Assembly (NCBI GenBank): GCA_016784425.1
Contig: JADHUQ010000090.1
Span: 1-9,386 of the forward strand
Source of the DNA: Candidatus Delongbacteria bacterium
GTDB lineage: Bacteria > CAIWAD01 > BS150m-G50
Length of the DNA stretch: 9,386 nt
Reading direction: 5' to 3'
The notes under the pieces were generated by a model. It was not told the origin of the DNA. It saw nothing but the letters and a program-made list of their open reading frames with translations, and searched no databases. Shown here piece after piece: positions 1-6,441 of this stretch; the first letter of the stretch is position 1, and each line of letters starts with the position of its first letter. A program made the position numbers and the translations under genes.

Positions 1-871
1 AAGGAACATCCCCCTTGAGGACGATACGCGCCTTGTCGGTTCGCTCCGGGTTGGGCAGCGGTACCGAGGAGAGCAGACTGCGGGTGTAAGGGTGGCGTGG
101 TTTATGATAGACAGCGCCCGATTCACCGATCTCCACCATGTTGCCCAGGTACATCACCCCGATCCGGCGGGCGATATGCTCTACCACCGAGAGGTCATGG
201 GCGATAAAGATCAGCGAGAGATGGAACTCCTCCTGCAGATCCATCAGCAGATTGATCACCTGGGCCTGGATCGAAACATCCAGAGCGGAAACCGGTTCGT
301 CGGCGATAATGATCTTGGGATTGGTAGCCAGCGCCCGGGCGATGCCGATCCGCTGCCGTTGCCCACCGGAAAACTCATGGGGATAACGGGTACCCTGCTC
401 GGCGGAAAGCCCCACCTTGTCCAGCAGCCAGGCGACCTTCTCTTTTTTCTCAGCTTTGCTGAGACTGGTATGGAGATCCAGCGGTTCCTGGATAATGCCC
501 TGCACCAGCATCCGGGGATTGAGTGAGGAGAAAGGATCCTGGAAGATCATCTGGATCTGCGGGCGATAATGCAGCATCTCTTTCTTTTTGAGCTTGACCA
601 GATCGACATAGCCAGCCCCCTCCTGGAGCAGTACCTCTCCCTCCACTTCGACATCGGGCGCGGTCAACCGCAGTACGTTGATGATCCCCTTACCCACCGT
701 CGATTTACCACAGCCGGATTCACCCACGATACCGAGGGTTTCACCGGAGTAAAGATCGAAGGTGACCCCGTCAACCGCGCGGACCTCCGCGACCCGGCGC
801 TGGAAAACGCCGCCAAACAGTGGGAAACGGACCTTGAGGTTTCTGACTTTCAGCAGTGGCTGTTCCGGCAT
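1..871 (-). CDS. OppF-type peptide ABC transporter ATPase (3' end outside window)
   Basis: This is the second ATPase of a peptide importer; it would hydrolyse ATP at the cytoplasmic face of the YejB/YejE channel as partner of the OppD-type subunit. The frame is open from ATG at 871 to the left edge, 290 complete codons with no stop, so the C-terminus is missing. I translated it by hand. Visible motifs: Walker A GESGCGKST (residues 50-58), Q-loop in MIFQDPFSSLNP (Gln111), ABC signature FSGGQRQR (167-174), Walker B IIIADEP (187-193), D-loop SALD and the switch histidine in IAHDLSVV (His225). RHPYT near 259-263 begins the C-terminal region typical of oligopeptide/dipeptide transporter ATPases. 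An AGGA about 9 nt upstream supports the start. Unlike its neighbours it is separated from the previous gene by 71 nt carrying a palindrome. In E. coli the equivalent ATPase, YejF, is one protein with two ABC domains; here they are separate genes. Family assignment is very secure; the peptide substrate is inferred. Confidence 0.96.
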   Translation of the reverse strand, partial: MPEQPLLKVRNLKVRFPLFGGVFQRRVAEVRAVDGVTFDLYSGETLGIVGESGCGKSTVGKGIINVLRLTAPDVEVEGEVLLQEGAGYVDLVKLKKKEMLHYRPQIQMIFQDPFSSLNPRMLVQGIIQEPLDLHTSLSKAEKKEKVAWLLDKVGLSAEQGTRYPHEFSGGQRQRIGIARALATNPKIIIADEPVSALDVSIQAQVINLLMDLQEEFHLSLIFIAHDLSVVEHIARRIGVMYLGNMVEIGESGAVYHKPRHPYTRSLLSSVPLPNPERTDKARIVLKGDVP

Positions 872-910
872 AGAATTATCGTCCTGTTCTAAACTTTATG
901 ATGCTCAGGT

Positions 911-960
911 AGATGTCCTGTCATTCCCGGGTCAACCCGGGGCTATACCAGATGACATCT
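911..960. repeat. REP-like palindrome at the junction of the two ATPase genes
   Basis: The core is a perfect inverted repeat, CCCGGGT (926-932) and ACCCGGG (935-941); physically it would be a 6-bp GC stem with a TCAA tetraloop. Outer arms also match: AGATGTC (911-917) with GACATCT (954-960), or alternatively TGTCAT (919-924) with ATGACA (952-957). The right side has about 10 extra bases between core and outer arm, and these contain the stop codon of the upstream ATPase gene (943-945). The TCATTCCCGGG arm resembles dispersed intergenic palindromes seen in many proteobacterial genomes; that family link is from general knowledge and is untested here. In the mRNA it would fold into a strong hairpin between the two ATPase cistrons. 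No U-run follows, so it looks more like a stability or attenuation element than a terminator. Confidence 0.6.
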
Positions 961-1914
961 GACAAAGTGGTCCGGTTTGACTTCGCGCAGTTTCGGTTCC
1001 GTCGCGCGGCATTGCTCCTCAACCCGATCACAACGGGTGCAGAACTTGCAACCGGTCGGCATTTCCAGAATATGGGGCACCATCCCCTTGATCGCCTCCA
1101 GACGTCTTTTGCGTTGCAGGTCCGGCCGGGGGATTGACTGCATCAGACCGTGCGTGTAGGGATGCAGCGGATTCTTGAACAGCTCAAACACATCGGCGAC
1201 CTCCTGGATCTTGCCGCCATACATCACGATCACCCGTTGCGAGGTTTCCGCCACTACCGCCAGATCGTGGGTGATCAGCAGAATGGCAGCGTCCTCCCGT
1301 TCCGCCTTCAGACGCAACATCAGATCGAGAATCTGCGCCTGAATGGTGACATCGAGAGCTGTGGTCGGTTCGTCGGCAATCAGCAGGGCGGGATTGCAGA
1401 TCAACGCCATGGCGATCATCACCCGCTGCCGCATACCGCCGGAAAACTGGTGCGGATATTCCTTCATCCGCTTGGCCGGGTCCGGCATACCGACCGCGTC
1501 CAGCATGGCAATCGAGCGTTCATTGGCCTCTTTCCATTTGAGGTTCTCATGTTTCATCAGAATCTCATTCATCTGGACGGCGATCTTGAACACAGGATTG
1601 AGCGAGGTCATCGGCTCCTGAAAAATCATGGCGATGTCCTGGCCACGGTACTTCCGCATCTCTTCATAGCTGAGATCGAGCAGGTTGATACCATTATATT
1701 TTATAGTGCCGCTGACAATCTCACCGGGGGGGTTGGGAATCAACCGGTTGATGGAAAGCGCGCTGACCGACTTACCGGAACCGGATTCACCGACAATGGC
1801 CAGCACTTCACCCTTGTAGATATCAAAGGAGACACCATCCACCGCTTTAACGGTACCCGCTTCAGTGTAGAAATAGGTGTGCAGTTCGTTTATTTCAAAT
1901 AGTTGCTCTGGCAT
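943..1914 (-). CDS. OppD-type peptide ABC transporter ATPase
   Basis: First ATPase of the peptide importer, 323 aa, cytoplasmic, expected to pair with the OppF-type subunit encoded next. Motifs: Walker A GESGSGKS (42-49), Q-loop in MIFQEPMTSLNP (Gln99), signature FSGGMRQR (157-164), Walker B LLIADEP (177-183), TTALD D-loop and switch histidine in LITHDLAVV (His216). HPYTHGL (251-257) opens the oligo_HPY-type C-terminal region. That region has a cysteine cluster, CKFCTRC (289-295) plus Cys302 and Cys320, which in characterised DppD/OppD relatives holds an iron-sulfur cluster; the same is likely here. The ATG is 4 nt after the stop of the YejE-like gene, and the AAGG of that gene's last codons (CTA AGG TAA) serves as ribosome binding site, so the two are probably translationally coupled. 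The TAG stop and last codons fall inside a palindromic element, so the extreme C-terminus may be atypical. Length and motifs are normal for the family. Confidence 0.97.
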   Translation of the reverse strand: MPEQLFEINELHTYFYTEAGTVKAVDGVSFDIYKGEVLAIVGESGSGKSVSALSINRLIPNPPGEIVSGTIKYNGINLLDLSYEEMRKYRGQDIAMIFQEPMTSLNPVFKIAVQMNEILMKHENLKWKEANERSIAMLDAVGMPDPAKRMKEYPHQFSGGMRQRVMIAMALICNPALLIADEPTTALDVTIQAQILDLMLRLKAEREDAAILLITHDLAVVAETSQRVIVMYGGKIQEVADVFELFKNPLHPYTHGLMQSIPRPDLQRKRRLEAIKGMVPHILEMPTGCKFCTRCDRVEEQCRATEPKLREVKPDHFVRCHLV

Positions 1915-1918
1915 GGTG

Positions 1919-2968
1919 TTACCTTAGTCTGGAGTAAACTTTGGGATCGAATGCTTCGCGGATAGCCTCGCCGATGAAGGTGATCATCAACAGGGTGCAG
2001 AAACTGGCCGCCATCGGTGAAACCACCAGCCACCAGTAACGGATGTCGGCAACACCCTGGTTGACCAGCTCCCCCCAGCTGGGTGTGGGCGGCGCCAGAC
2101 CGAATCCCAGAAAATCGAGACCGACCAGAGTTCCGATATAGGCGATGACCGCGAACGGCATGAAGGTGATCACCGGTGTCAACGCGTTGGGCATGATGTG
2201 ACGGAACATCACCCGGCGATTGTTGGCCCCCATCGAGACCGCCGCCGAGACATAATCCCTGGCCTTCTCCCGATAGAACTCACCCCGAATATAGTAGGTC
2301 ATCCCCATCCAGCCGAAACAGGTCATCACCAGCGTCAGCAGAAAGAAATTGGGCTGTATGATCGAGCTGATGATGATCATGGTGTATAGAAAAGGGATAG
2401 CGGAAAAAATCTCGATGAAGCGTTGCCCGATAATGTCCACCTTGCCCCCGAAAAATCCGAGGATCGCACCGATTGAAATACCGATGGTATAGGCGAACAG
2501 CGCTACCACCAGGGCGAAGGAGAGGGTGATATTGAATCCGTACAGCAGACGGGCAAAGACATCGCGCCCCCGGTTGTCGGTACCGAGAAAATGGGTACCG
2601 TTCGGCTCGGTGGGTGGTTCGCTGGGGAGTTCACTCAACAGCGATTCGTTGGGATGATATGGATAAAGCGGCATCAGCATCCAGTTACCTTCACCCGCCT
2701 CCCTGAAGGTCACCTGAAGGTCGCGGTAACGAGCCTCACCGTGTACCACCTGGCCGAATTTCTCACCGGCGTGATACTGAAACACCGGGAAGAACAGTTC
2801 CCCTTCATATTTCAACATCAGCGGTTTGTTGTTAATCAGTAACGGCAGGAGGAAGGAGATGATGTAGAGGCTGACCAGCAGCCAGAGGGAATAGTAGCCC
2901 CGTTTCATCGTCTTGAACTTGCGCCACCGTTTCTCCATTATCGATTGTGATGTGGTTTTTCTGCTCAT
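1919..2968 (-). CDS. yejE: YejE-like peptide ABC transporter permease (OppC type)
   Basis: Inner-membrane permease of 349 aa, close to the ~340 aa of E. coli YejE. The N-terminus is short and basic, followed by a membrane segment at about 27-46 (LWLLVSLYIISFLLPLL). Residues ~47-125 form a periplasmic stretch beginning NNKPLMLKYEGELFFPVF, a hallmark of the YejE group as opposed to ordinary OppC/DppC. HFLGTDNRGRDVFARLLYG (about 127-144) is the conserved OppC-type entry to the transmembrane domain, and several hydrophobic helices follow. The EAA coupling loop that docks onto the ATPases is visible at about 235-265 (REKARDYVSAAVSMGANN, then RHIMPNA). The start at 2968 is supported by GGGAG 6 nt upstream and lies 12 nt after the YejB-like stop. 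It would form a heterodimeric channel with the YejB-like protein. The substrate is probably oligopeptides or peptide-like antibiotics, as for YejABEF and microcin C, but specificity is set mainly by the binding protein. Confidence 0.95.
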   Translation of the reverse strand: MSRKTTSQSIMEKRWRKFKTMKRGYYSLWLLVSLYIISFLLPLLINNKPLMLKYEGELFFPVFQYHAGEKFGQVVHGEARYRDLQVTFREAGEGNWMLMPLYPYHPNESLLSELPSEPPTEPNGTHFLGTDNRGRDVFARLLYGFNITLSFALVVALFAYTIGISIGAILGFFGGKVDIIGQRFIEIFSAIPFLYTMIIISSIIQPNFFLLTLVMTCFGWMGMTYYIRGEFYREKARDYVSAAVSMGANNRRVMFRHIMPNALTPVITFMPFAVIAYIGTLVGLDFLGFGLAPPTPSWGELVNQGVADIRYWWLVVSPMAASFCTLLMITFIGEAIREAFDPKVYSRLR

Positions 2969-2980
2969 GGTGCGCTCCCG

Positions 2981-4243
2981 TTACTTGAACCTGATGCGGG
3001 GATCGATCGCGGCGTAACACATGTCGGAGGTCAGGTTCCCCAGCAGCCGGATGACGGTGCCGATTACCATGAAACCCATGACGATGGGATAGTCGCGATT
3101 GATAACGGCCATGTAGGAAAGCAGACCGATACCCTGGATGTTGAATACCTTCTCGATCAGGTAGGAGCCGGCGAGCCAGACACCCAGCAGACCGCCGATT
3201 CCGGTGGCAATCGGAATCAGGGAGTTGCGCACGGTGTGGAAGAAAACCACCCGCTTCTCGGAAAGCCCCTTGGCAAAAGCGGTACGCACATAGTCCTGGC
3301 TGAGGTTCTCCAGCAGGGAGTTTTTCATCAGCACGGTCAGGGTTGCGAACGCCGCCACCATGTAGGCAATTACCGGCAGGATGGTGTGGTGCAGCTGGTC
3401 AACGATCTTCTCGAAGAAGTTCATGTACTCAAAATATTCGGAGCGGAACTCACCCAGCGGAAAAACATCCCAGAAACTGCCACCGCCGAAATAGACCAGC
3501 AGCAACGCACCGAGAATCCACCCGGGGGTGGAATAACCGACGAACACTATCACACTGGAGATGGTGTCGAATTTGGAGCCGTGTCGCAGCGCTTTGGCGA
3601 TCCCGAGCGGAATACAGACAAGATAGGAGAGGAAGAAGCTGATCAACCCGAAGTAGGCCGAAATATGGATCCTCTCCTTGATCAGCGTCCAGACCGGTTC
3701 AGCATACTTGTAGGAGACACCGAGATTACCGAGCAGAATGCCCCGCAGCCTCCGTTTGTAAATCTTGACATTTGGAGCGCCGGTAACATCGTCGTAGCTG
3801 AGCAGACGGGCGTGCCACTTGTCAGCAGCGGTGCCATCCATGTTGTAGACAGCAAACTCCTCATCCTCGGCCCGTACCAGCAGGCTCTCGGTCTTCTTGA
3901 GCTTGAAGATGCTCTCAGTGGCACCCAGCTCAAACGCTACCTCGTGGTTGTCGATCTCCTTGGGCCAGACACCCAGCCAGATCAGGTAGCGTACCGGTGC
4001 GGGATAATTGAGACCGTAAAACTCCTTGAGACGGACCTTGGCTTCTTCCGGGATCTCCACCATGGCCATATCACCACCACCACCGCCCCCCTCGCCGGTC
4101 AGCATCATCTGGGAGCGGATGCGGAGCAGCTCCTGCTCGTAGGGTCCACCCGGCACCATCTGCAGGATGGAAAACACCAGGATGGTGATACCAAAGAAGG
4201 TCGGTATCATCAACAACAACCGCCGTATAATATAGGTTGTCAT
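2981..4243 (-). CDS. yejB: YejB-like peptide ABC transporter permease with extra periplasmic insert
   Basis: Inner-membrane permease of 420 aa. The start TTYIIRRLLLMIPTFFGIT followed by QMVPGGP (28-34) is the classic OppB/YejB N-terminus with its first membrane helix. Later features also match YejB: GNLGVSYKYAEPVWTLIKER (172-191), YFGGGSFWDVFPL (251-263), the EAA coupling loop around QDYVRTAFAKGLSEKRVVF (316-334) and the terminal AAIDPRIRFK. E. coli YejB is 364 aa. Most of the surplus is a segment at about 92-165, between YLIWLG and LRGILLGNLG, which are close together in ordinary relatives. The insert is charged and beta-like (for example FKLKKTESLLVRAEDEEF) and should lie in the periplasm. 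There is also a Gly6 run at 52-57 encoded by GGN repeats. The ATG overlaps the TGA of the YejA-like gene (ATGA), with GGGAAG just upstream, implying coupled translation. Function in a YejABE-type importer is well supported; the role of the insert is unknown. Confidence 0.95.
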   Translation of the reverse strand: MTTYIIRRLLLMIPTFFGITILVFSILQMVPGGPYEQELLRIRSQMMLTGEGGGGGGDMAMVEIPEEAKVRLKEFYGLNYPAPVRYLIWLGVWPKEIDNHEVAFELGATESIFKLKKTESLLVRAEDEEFAVYNMDGTAADKWHARLLSYDDVTGAPNVKIYKRRLRGILLGNLGVSYKYAEPVWTLIKERIHISAYFGLISFFLSYLVCIPLGIAKALRHGSKFDTISSVIVFVGYSTPGWILGALLLVYFGGGSFWDVFPLGEFRSEYFEYMNFFEKIVDQLHHTILPVIAYMVAAFATLTVLMKNSLLENLSQDYVRTAFAKGLSEKRVVFFHTVRNSLIPIATGIGGLLGVWLAGSYLIEKVFNIQGIGLLSYMAVINRDYPIVMGFMVIGTVIRLLGNLTSDMCYAAIDPRIRFK

Positions 4244-6204
4244 AAAGCTTCCCGGCTGTTCTCACGGGGGGGATGGATGTCATCAAAGTAGACATCGGTG
4301 GTGCCATGCGGGAAGGTAAGGGAATTATCTTTCTTTGCTGCTTCCGTCCGGAGTGCCTGCTCCGGTTCAAACCACCAGAGGATCGGCAGGGAAGACCAGT
4401 CCCCGGAATAACCGATATAGGAATCGGGGTACCCGAACTTGTTCCAGTAGGCTAAACGCAAAGTATAAGGAGCATACCAGCCCAGAGCATAGGGGGTGAG
4501 GTCGAGCAGGATGCGATCAATCTCCTGGATAGCAGCGATACGATCACTCGCTTTGTACATCACATTGTATTCTGCACAAATCTCGTCGATGCGATCATTC
4601 TTGACACCGGTAATATTAGTGGTGCCACCGACATCGGCCATCGAGGAAGCGAAACTGGATTCCGGGTTGGGAAAGGTGAGACCGGTCCAGTTCTGATAAT
4701 GGATATCATAATCGCGGTCATTCATGACATTCTTGAACATGGTCTGCGGTGTGACATAGCGCAGGTTGAGCTTGATACCCACCCGGGCCAGATCCTCCTG
4801 GAAGGGGGTGAAAATCCGCTCTACCGTCTGATCGATGCTCATGTCCAGCTCGAATATCTTGCCGTTCTTGACCAGCCAGCCATCGCTGTTGCGCTCTGCC
4901 CAGCCTGCCTGTCTCAACAGTTCGACAGCTCCACCCGGATCGTGGTGGACTACCGGCAGGTCGGGTGCTTCGTACTGACCGCCCGGATAGTAAGATCGCA
5001 TCGCTTCGTATTCATTGAAGAACAGCGACTCCATCAGCAGCTCGCGGTTCCAGAGCTTCTGGAAAGCCTTGCGGATACGGATGTCATTGAAAGGTGCCCG
5101 ACGCATATTCATCGCCAGTCCACCGATCCCTTTGACCCGGTGGTTGAAAATTTTGCGTTTCTGGATCAATCCCCGGTGGAGATAATCGAAAGCGGGATCG
5201 GCGGTATCGAATTCCTGTACCCACCACTGGGCGCGTGAAACGATATAGTAATCCAGCTCCCCTTTTTTGAATTTCTCCAGCGTGAGCCGATCATCCTGGA
5301 TGATCACATATTTGATCTCGTCGAAATTGGCGTTGCCGACATTTTCCTCGTAACCTGACTGCCACCAGTCGGTACGGCGCACCAGGGTCAGTGATTTGCC
5401 CTTGCGCATCTTATCCTTGACGAAGACATAGGGTCCGGTTCCCGGCATCATGTCGAACTGGTATTTCTCCAGGTACTCCGCCCCGCTGATCTCGTCCAGG
5501 TGATGAGCCGGCATTATTGTCATTGAGGAGAAATAGAGAAAATGGCGCCAGTTCAGCTCGGTCGTGGTTACTTCGACCAGATACTTGCTGAGGACGCGCG
5601 GCTCGGTGTAACGACCGAAAAGAGTGTTGGAATAGGGCTCCAGGATCCCTTCATCCACCCGCAGGCGCCAGGAGGCGACAACATCCTGCGCTACAACCGG
5701 TCGGCCGTCAGACCAGCGGGCATCCGGACTGATCCGGTAGGTGAAAGTCATTTTGTCGTCAGATATTTTCCAGTGCGAAGCCAGGTTACGGGTCCACTCC
5801 AGGGTTTCGGCATCGAGACCGAGCAGGGTTTCATAAACCAGCCCGCCGATAGCGGTGATTACCGCTGAATTGGAGTCTTTGCCTTCGAGACGCAGTGTGG
5901 AGGGGAATTCGGTGAAACGCTGAACAAAGCGCCCCCCTTTTTTGGCCAGCGGCGAACCGAAAGAACGGCCGACATTGGTACTGAATCCGAGACTCTCGGC
6001 GATCTCCTCAAAACCAGCACCACCCAATTCAGCTGAAACAGCGGGATCAGCTCCAGGAGGGGTATCGAAAATCATGACGGATATCGGTTTGGTCCGCATG
6101 GAGATCGGTACATCACCACCACCACCACAATTGAGCAGTGTTACCGCGGCTGCCAGCAGCAGGGCCAGAACCGCGAACGGTGTAACTTTACGCCAGAGTA
6201 TCAT
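4240..6204 (-). CDS. yejA: YejA-like peptide-binding lipoprotein of ABC importer (SBP family 5)
   Basis: Extracytoplasmic solute-binding protein of 654 aa that would deliver peptides to the YejB/YejE channel. Residues 1-25 are a signal peptide (basic WRK, then AVLALLLAAAVTLL) ending before Cys26. The following GGGG fits a lipoprotein linker, but Asn at -1 is an unusual lipobox residue, so lipidation is likely rather than certain. The mature protein has a ~90-residue lead segment ending GSPLAKKGGRFVQRFTEFP, then the family 5 domain: GLVYETLLGLD (121-131), FTYRISPDARWSDG (154-167), MPGTGPYVF (253-261), NMRRAPFNDIRIRKAF (366-381) and FEPEQALR near the end. The order and length resemble YejA (~600 aa) more than OppA (~540 aa). 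The ATG at 6204 has GAGGAG 5 nt upstream, and this gene opens the importer operon after a 237-nt gap. The ligand cannot be read from sequence; oligopeptides are the default, with microcin C-like compounds or opines also possible for this cluster. Confidence 0.94.
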   Translation of the reverse strand: MILWRKVTPFAVLALLLAAAVTLLNCGGGGDVPISMRTKPISVMIFDTPPGADPAVSAELGGAGFEEIAESLGFSTNVGRSFGSPLAKKGGRFVQRFTEFPSTLRLEGKDSNSAVITAIGGLVYETLLGLDAETLEWTRNLASHWKISDDKMTFTYRISPDARWSDGRPVVAQDVVASWRLRVDEGILEPYSNTLFGRYTEPRVLSKYLVEVTTTELNWRHFLYFSSMTIMPAHHLDEISGAEYLEKYQFDMMPGTGPYVFVKDKMRKGKSLTLVRRTDWWQSGYEENVGNANFDEIKYVIIQDDRLTLEKFKKGELDYYIVSRAQWWVQEFDTADPAFDYLHRGLIQKRKIFNHRVKGIGGLAMNMRRAPFNDIRIRKAFQKLWNRELLMESLFFNEYEAMRSYYPGGQYEAPDLPVVHHDPGGAVELLRQAGWAERNSDGWLVKNGKIFELDMSIDQTVERIFTPFQEDLARVGIKLNLRYVTPQTMFKNVMNDRDYDIHYQNWTGLTFPNPESSFASSMADVGGTTNITGVKNDRIDEICAEYNVMYKASDRIAAIQEIDRILLDLTPYALGWYAPYTLRLAYWNKFGYPDSYIGYSGDWSSLPILWWFEPEQALRTEAAKKDNSLTFPHGTTDVYFDDIHPPRENSREAL

Positions 6205-6209
6205 AGCTA

Positions 6210-6215
6210 CTCCTC
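6210..6215 (-). promoter_or_regulatory. Ribosome binding site of the yejA-like gene
   Basis: GAGGAG on the minus strand, 5 nt before the ATG at 6202-6204. It is the strongest Shine-Dalgarno site in the window and fixes the start of the operon's first gene. Confidence 0.8.
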
Positions 6216-6326
6216 AGTCGTTATTGAGTCGATTGATTGATGCCTACCGTTACCAAAGAAAGCAATTGTATACAGGTGCCACTCACCCTGGTGTTGAAGC
6301 AACAGTGGATCCTGATGGGAAGTGCC

Positions 6327-6346
6327 TGTTCAAAGACCAGTGAACA
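6327..6346. promoter_or_regulatory. Inverted repeat, possible operator upstream of yejA-like gene
   Basis: TGTTCA (6327-6332) and TGAACA (6341-6346) form a perfect 6-bp inverted repeat with an 8-nt spacer, close to a weak -10-like CATAAA. The half-sites are about 14 bp apart, near one and a half helical turns. This geometry could suit a dimeric regulator, but a 6-bp repeat in a 237-nt gap may arise by chance. Confidence 0.2.
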
Positions 6347-6378
6347 ATTTATGTTCGAGTCCGGGTAAAGGCAAGATG

Positions 6379-6398
6379 AAAGGGGAAGCCGGTTCCCC
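6379..6398 (-). terminator. Weak hairpin, possible terminator of the peptidase gene
   Basis: On the minus strand GGGGAA, loop CCGGC, then TTCCCC forms a perfect 6-bp stem followed directly by TTT and then mixed pyrimidine-rich sequence. The U-tract is short, so termination would be partial. Confidence 0.35.
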
Positions 6399-6400
6399 AC

Positions 6401-6425
6401 AAAACCCGCTCTGCCAGGCAGCCGG
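6401..6425 (-). terminator. Imperfect GC hairpin with T-run after the peptidase stop
   Basis: About 17 nt after the peptidase stop codon, the minus strand contains CCGGCTGCC-T-GGCAGAGCGG, an imperfect stem with bulged bases, followed by G and TTTT. It is placed correctly for an intrinsic terminator. The bulges make it weak, but with the second hairpin just downstream the pair could separate the peptidase from the importer transcript. Confidence 0.35.
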
Positions 6426-6441
6426 AGGGCTGATGATGGCT

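Larger units (their letters stand above)
6205..6441 (-). other. Intergenic region between the peptidase and importer genes
   Basis: This 237-nt non-coding stretch is the only sizeable gap before the importer operon and so should carry its promoter. I see no strong sigma70 box pair. The best -10-like sequences on the minus strand are TATACAAT (within 6265-6272) and CATAAA (6349-6354, with TTGCCT 15 nt upstream, a short spacer). Neither is convincing. The part near the peptidase has two hairpins, listed separately. Small frames in this stretch overlap the hairpins and lack ribosome binding sites, so no extra gene is called. Confidence 0.6.

Noticed and set aside
92..892. Plus-strand frames at the left edge (144 and 107 codons)
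   Set aside because: The minus strand here encodes a complete set of ABC ATPase motifs without a stop; these frames are its antisense shadows.
1150..1902. 250-codon plus-strand open frame opposite the OppD-type ATPase
   Set aside because: It is antisense to conserved Walker and signature motifs; its composition (many His, Arg, Gln) is typical of a shadow frame.
3236..4291. Long 351-codon plus-strand open frame opposite the YejB-like gene
   Set aside because: It is a mirror frame of a clearly coding minus-strand gene, with low-complexity His/Gln-rich composition, no recognisable domain and no ribosome binding site.
6262..6281. Sigma54-like TGGCAC ... TTGC pair upstream of the yejA-like gene (minus strand)
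   Set aside because: The GG and GC elements are 15 nt apart, whereas sigma54 promoters require 10 nt, so the match is not functional as it stands.
6350..6366. TTCGAGTCC resembling a tRNA T-loop
   Set aside because: No matching T-stem, anticodon arm or acceptor stem can be drawn around it on either strand.
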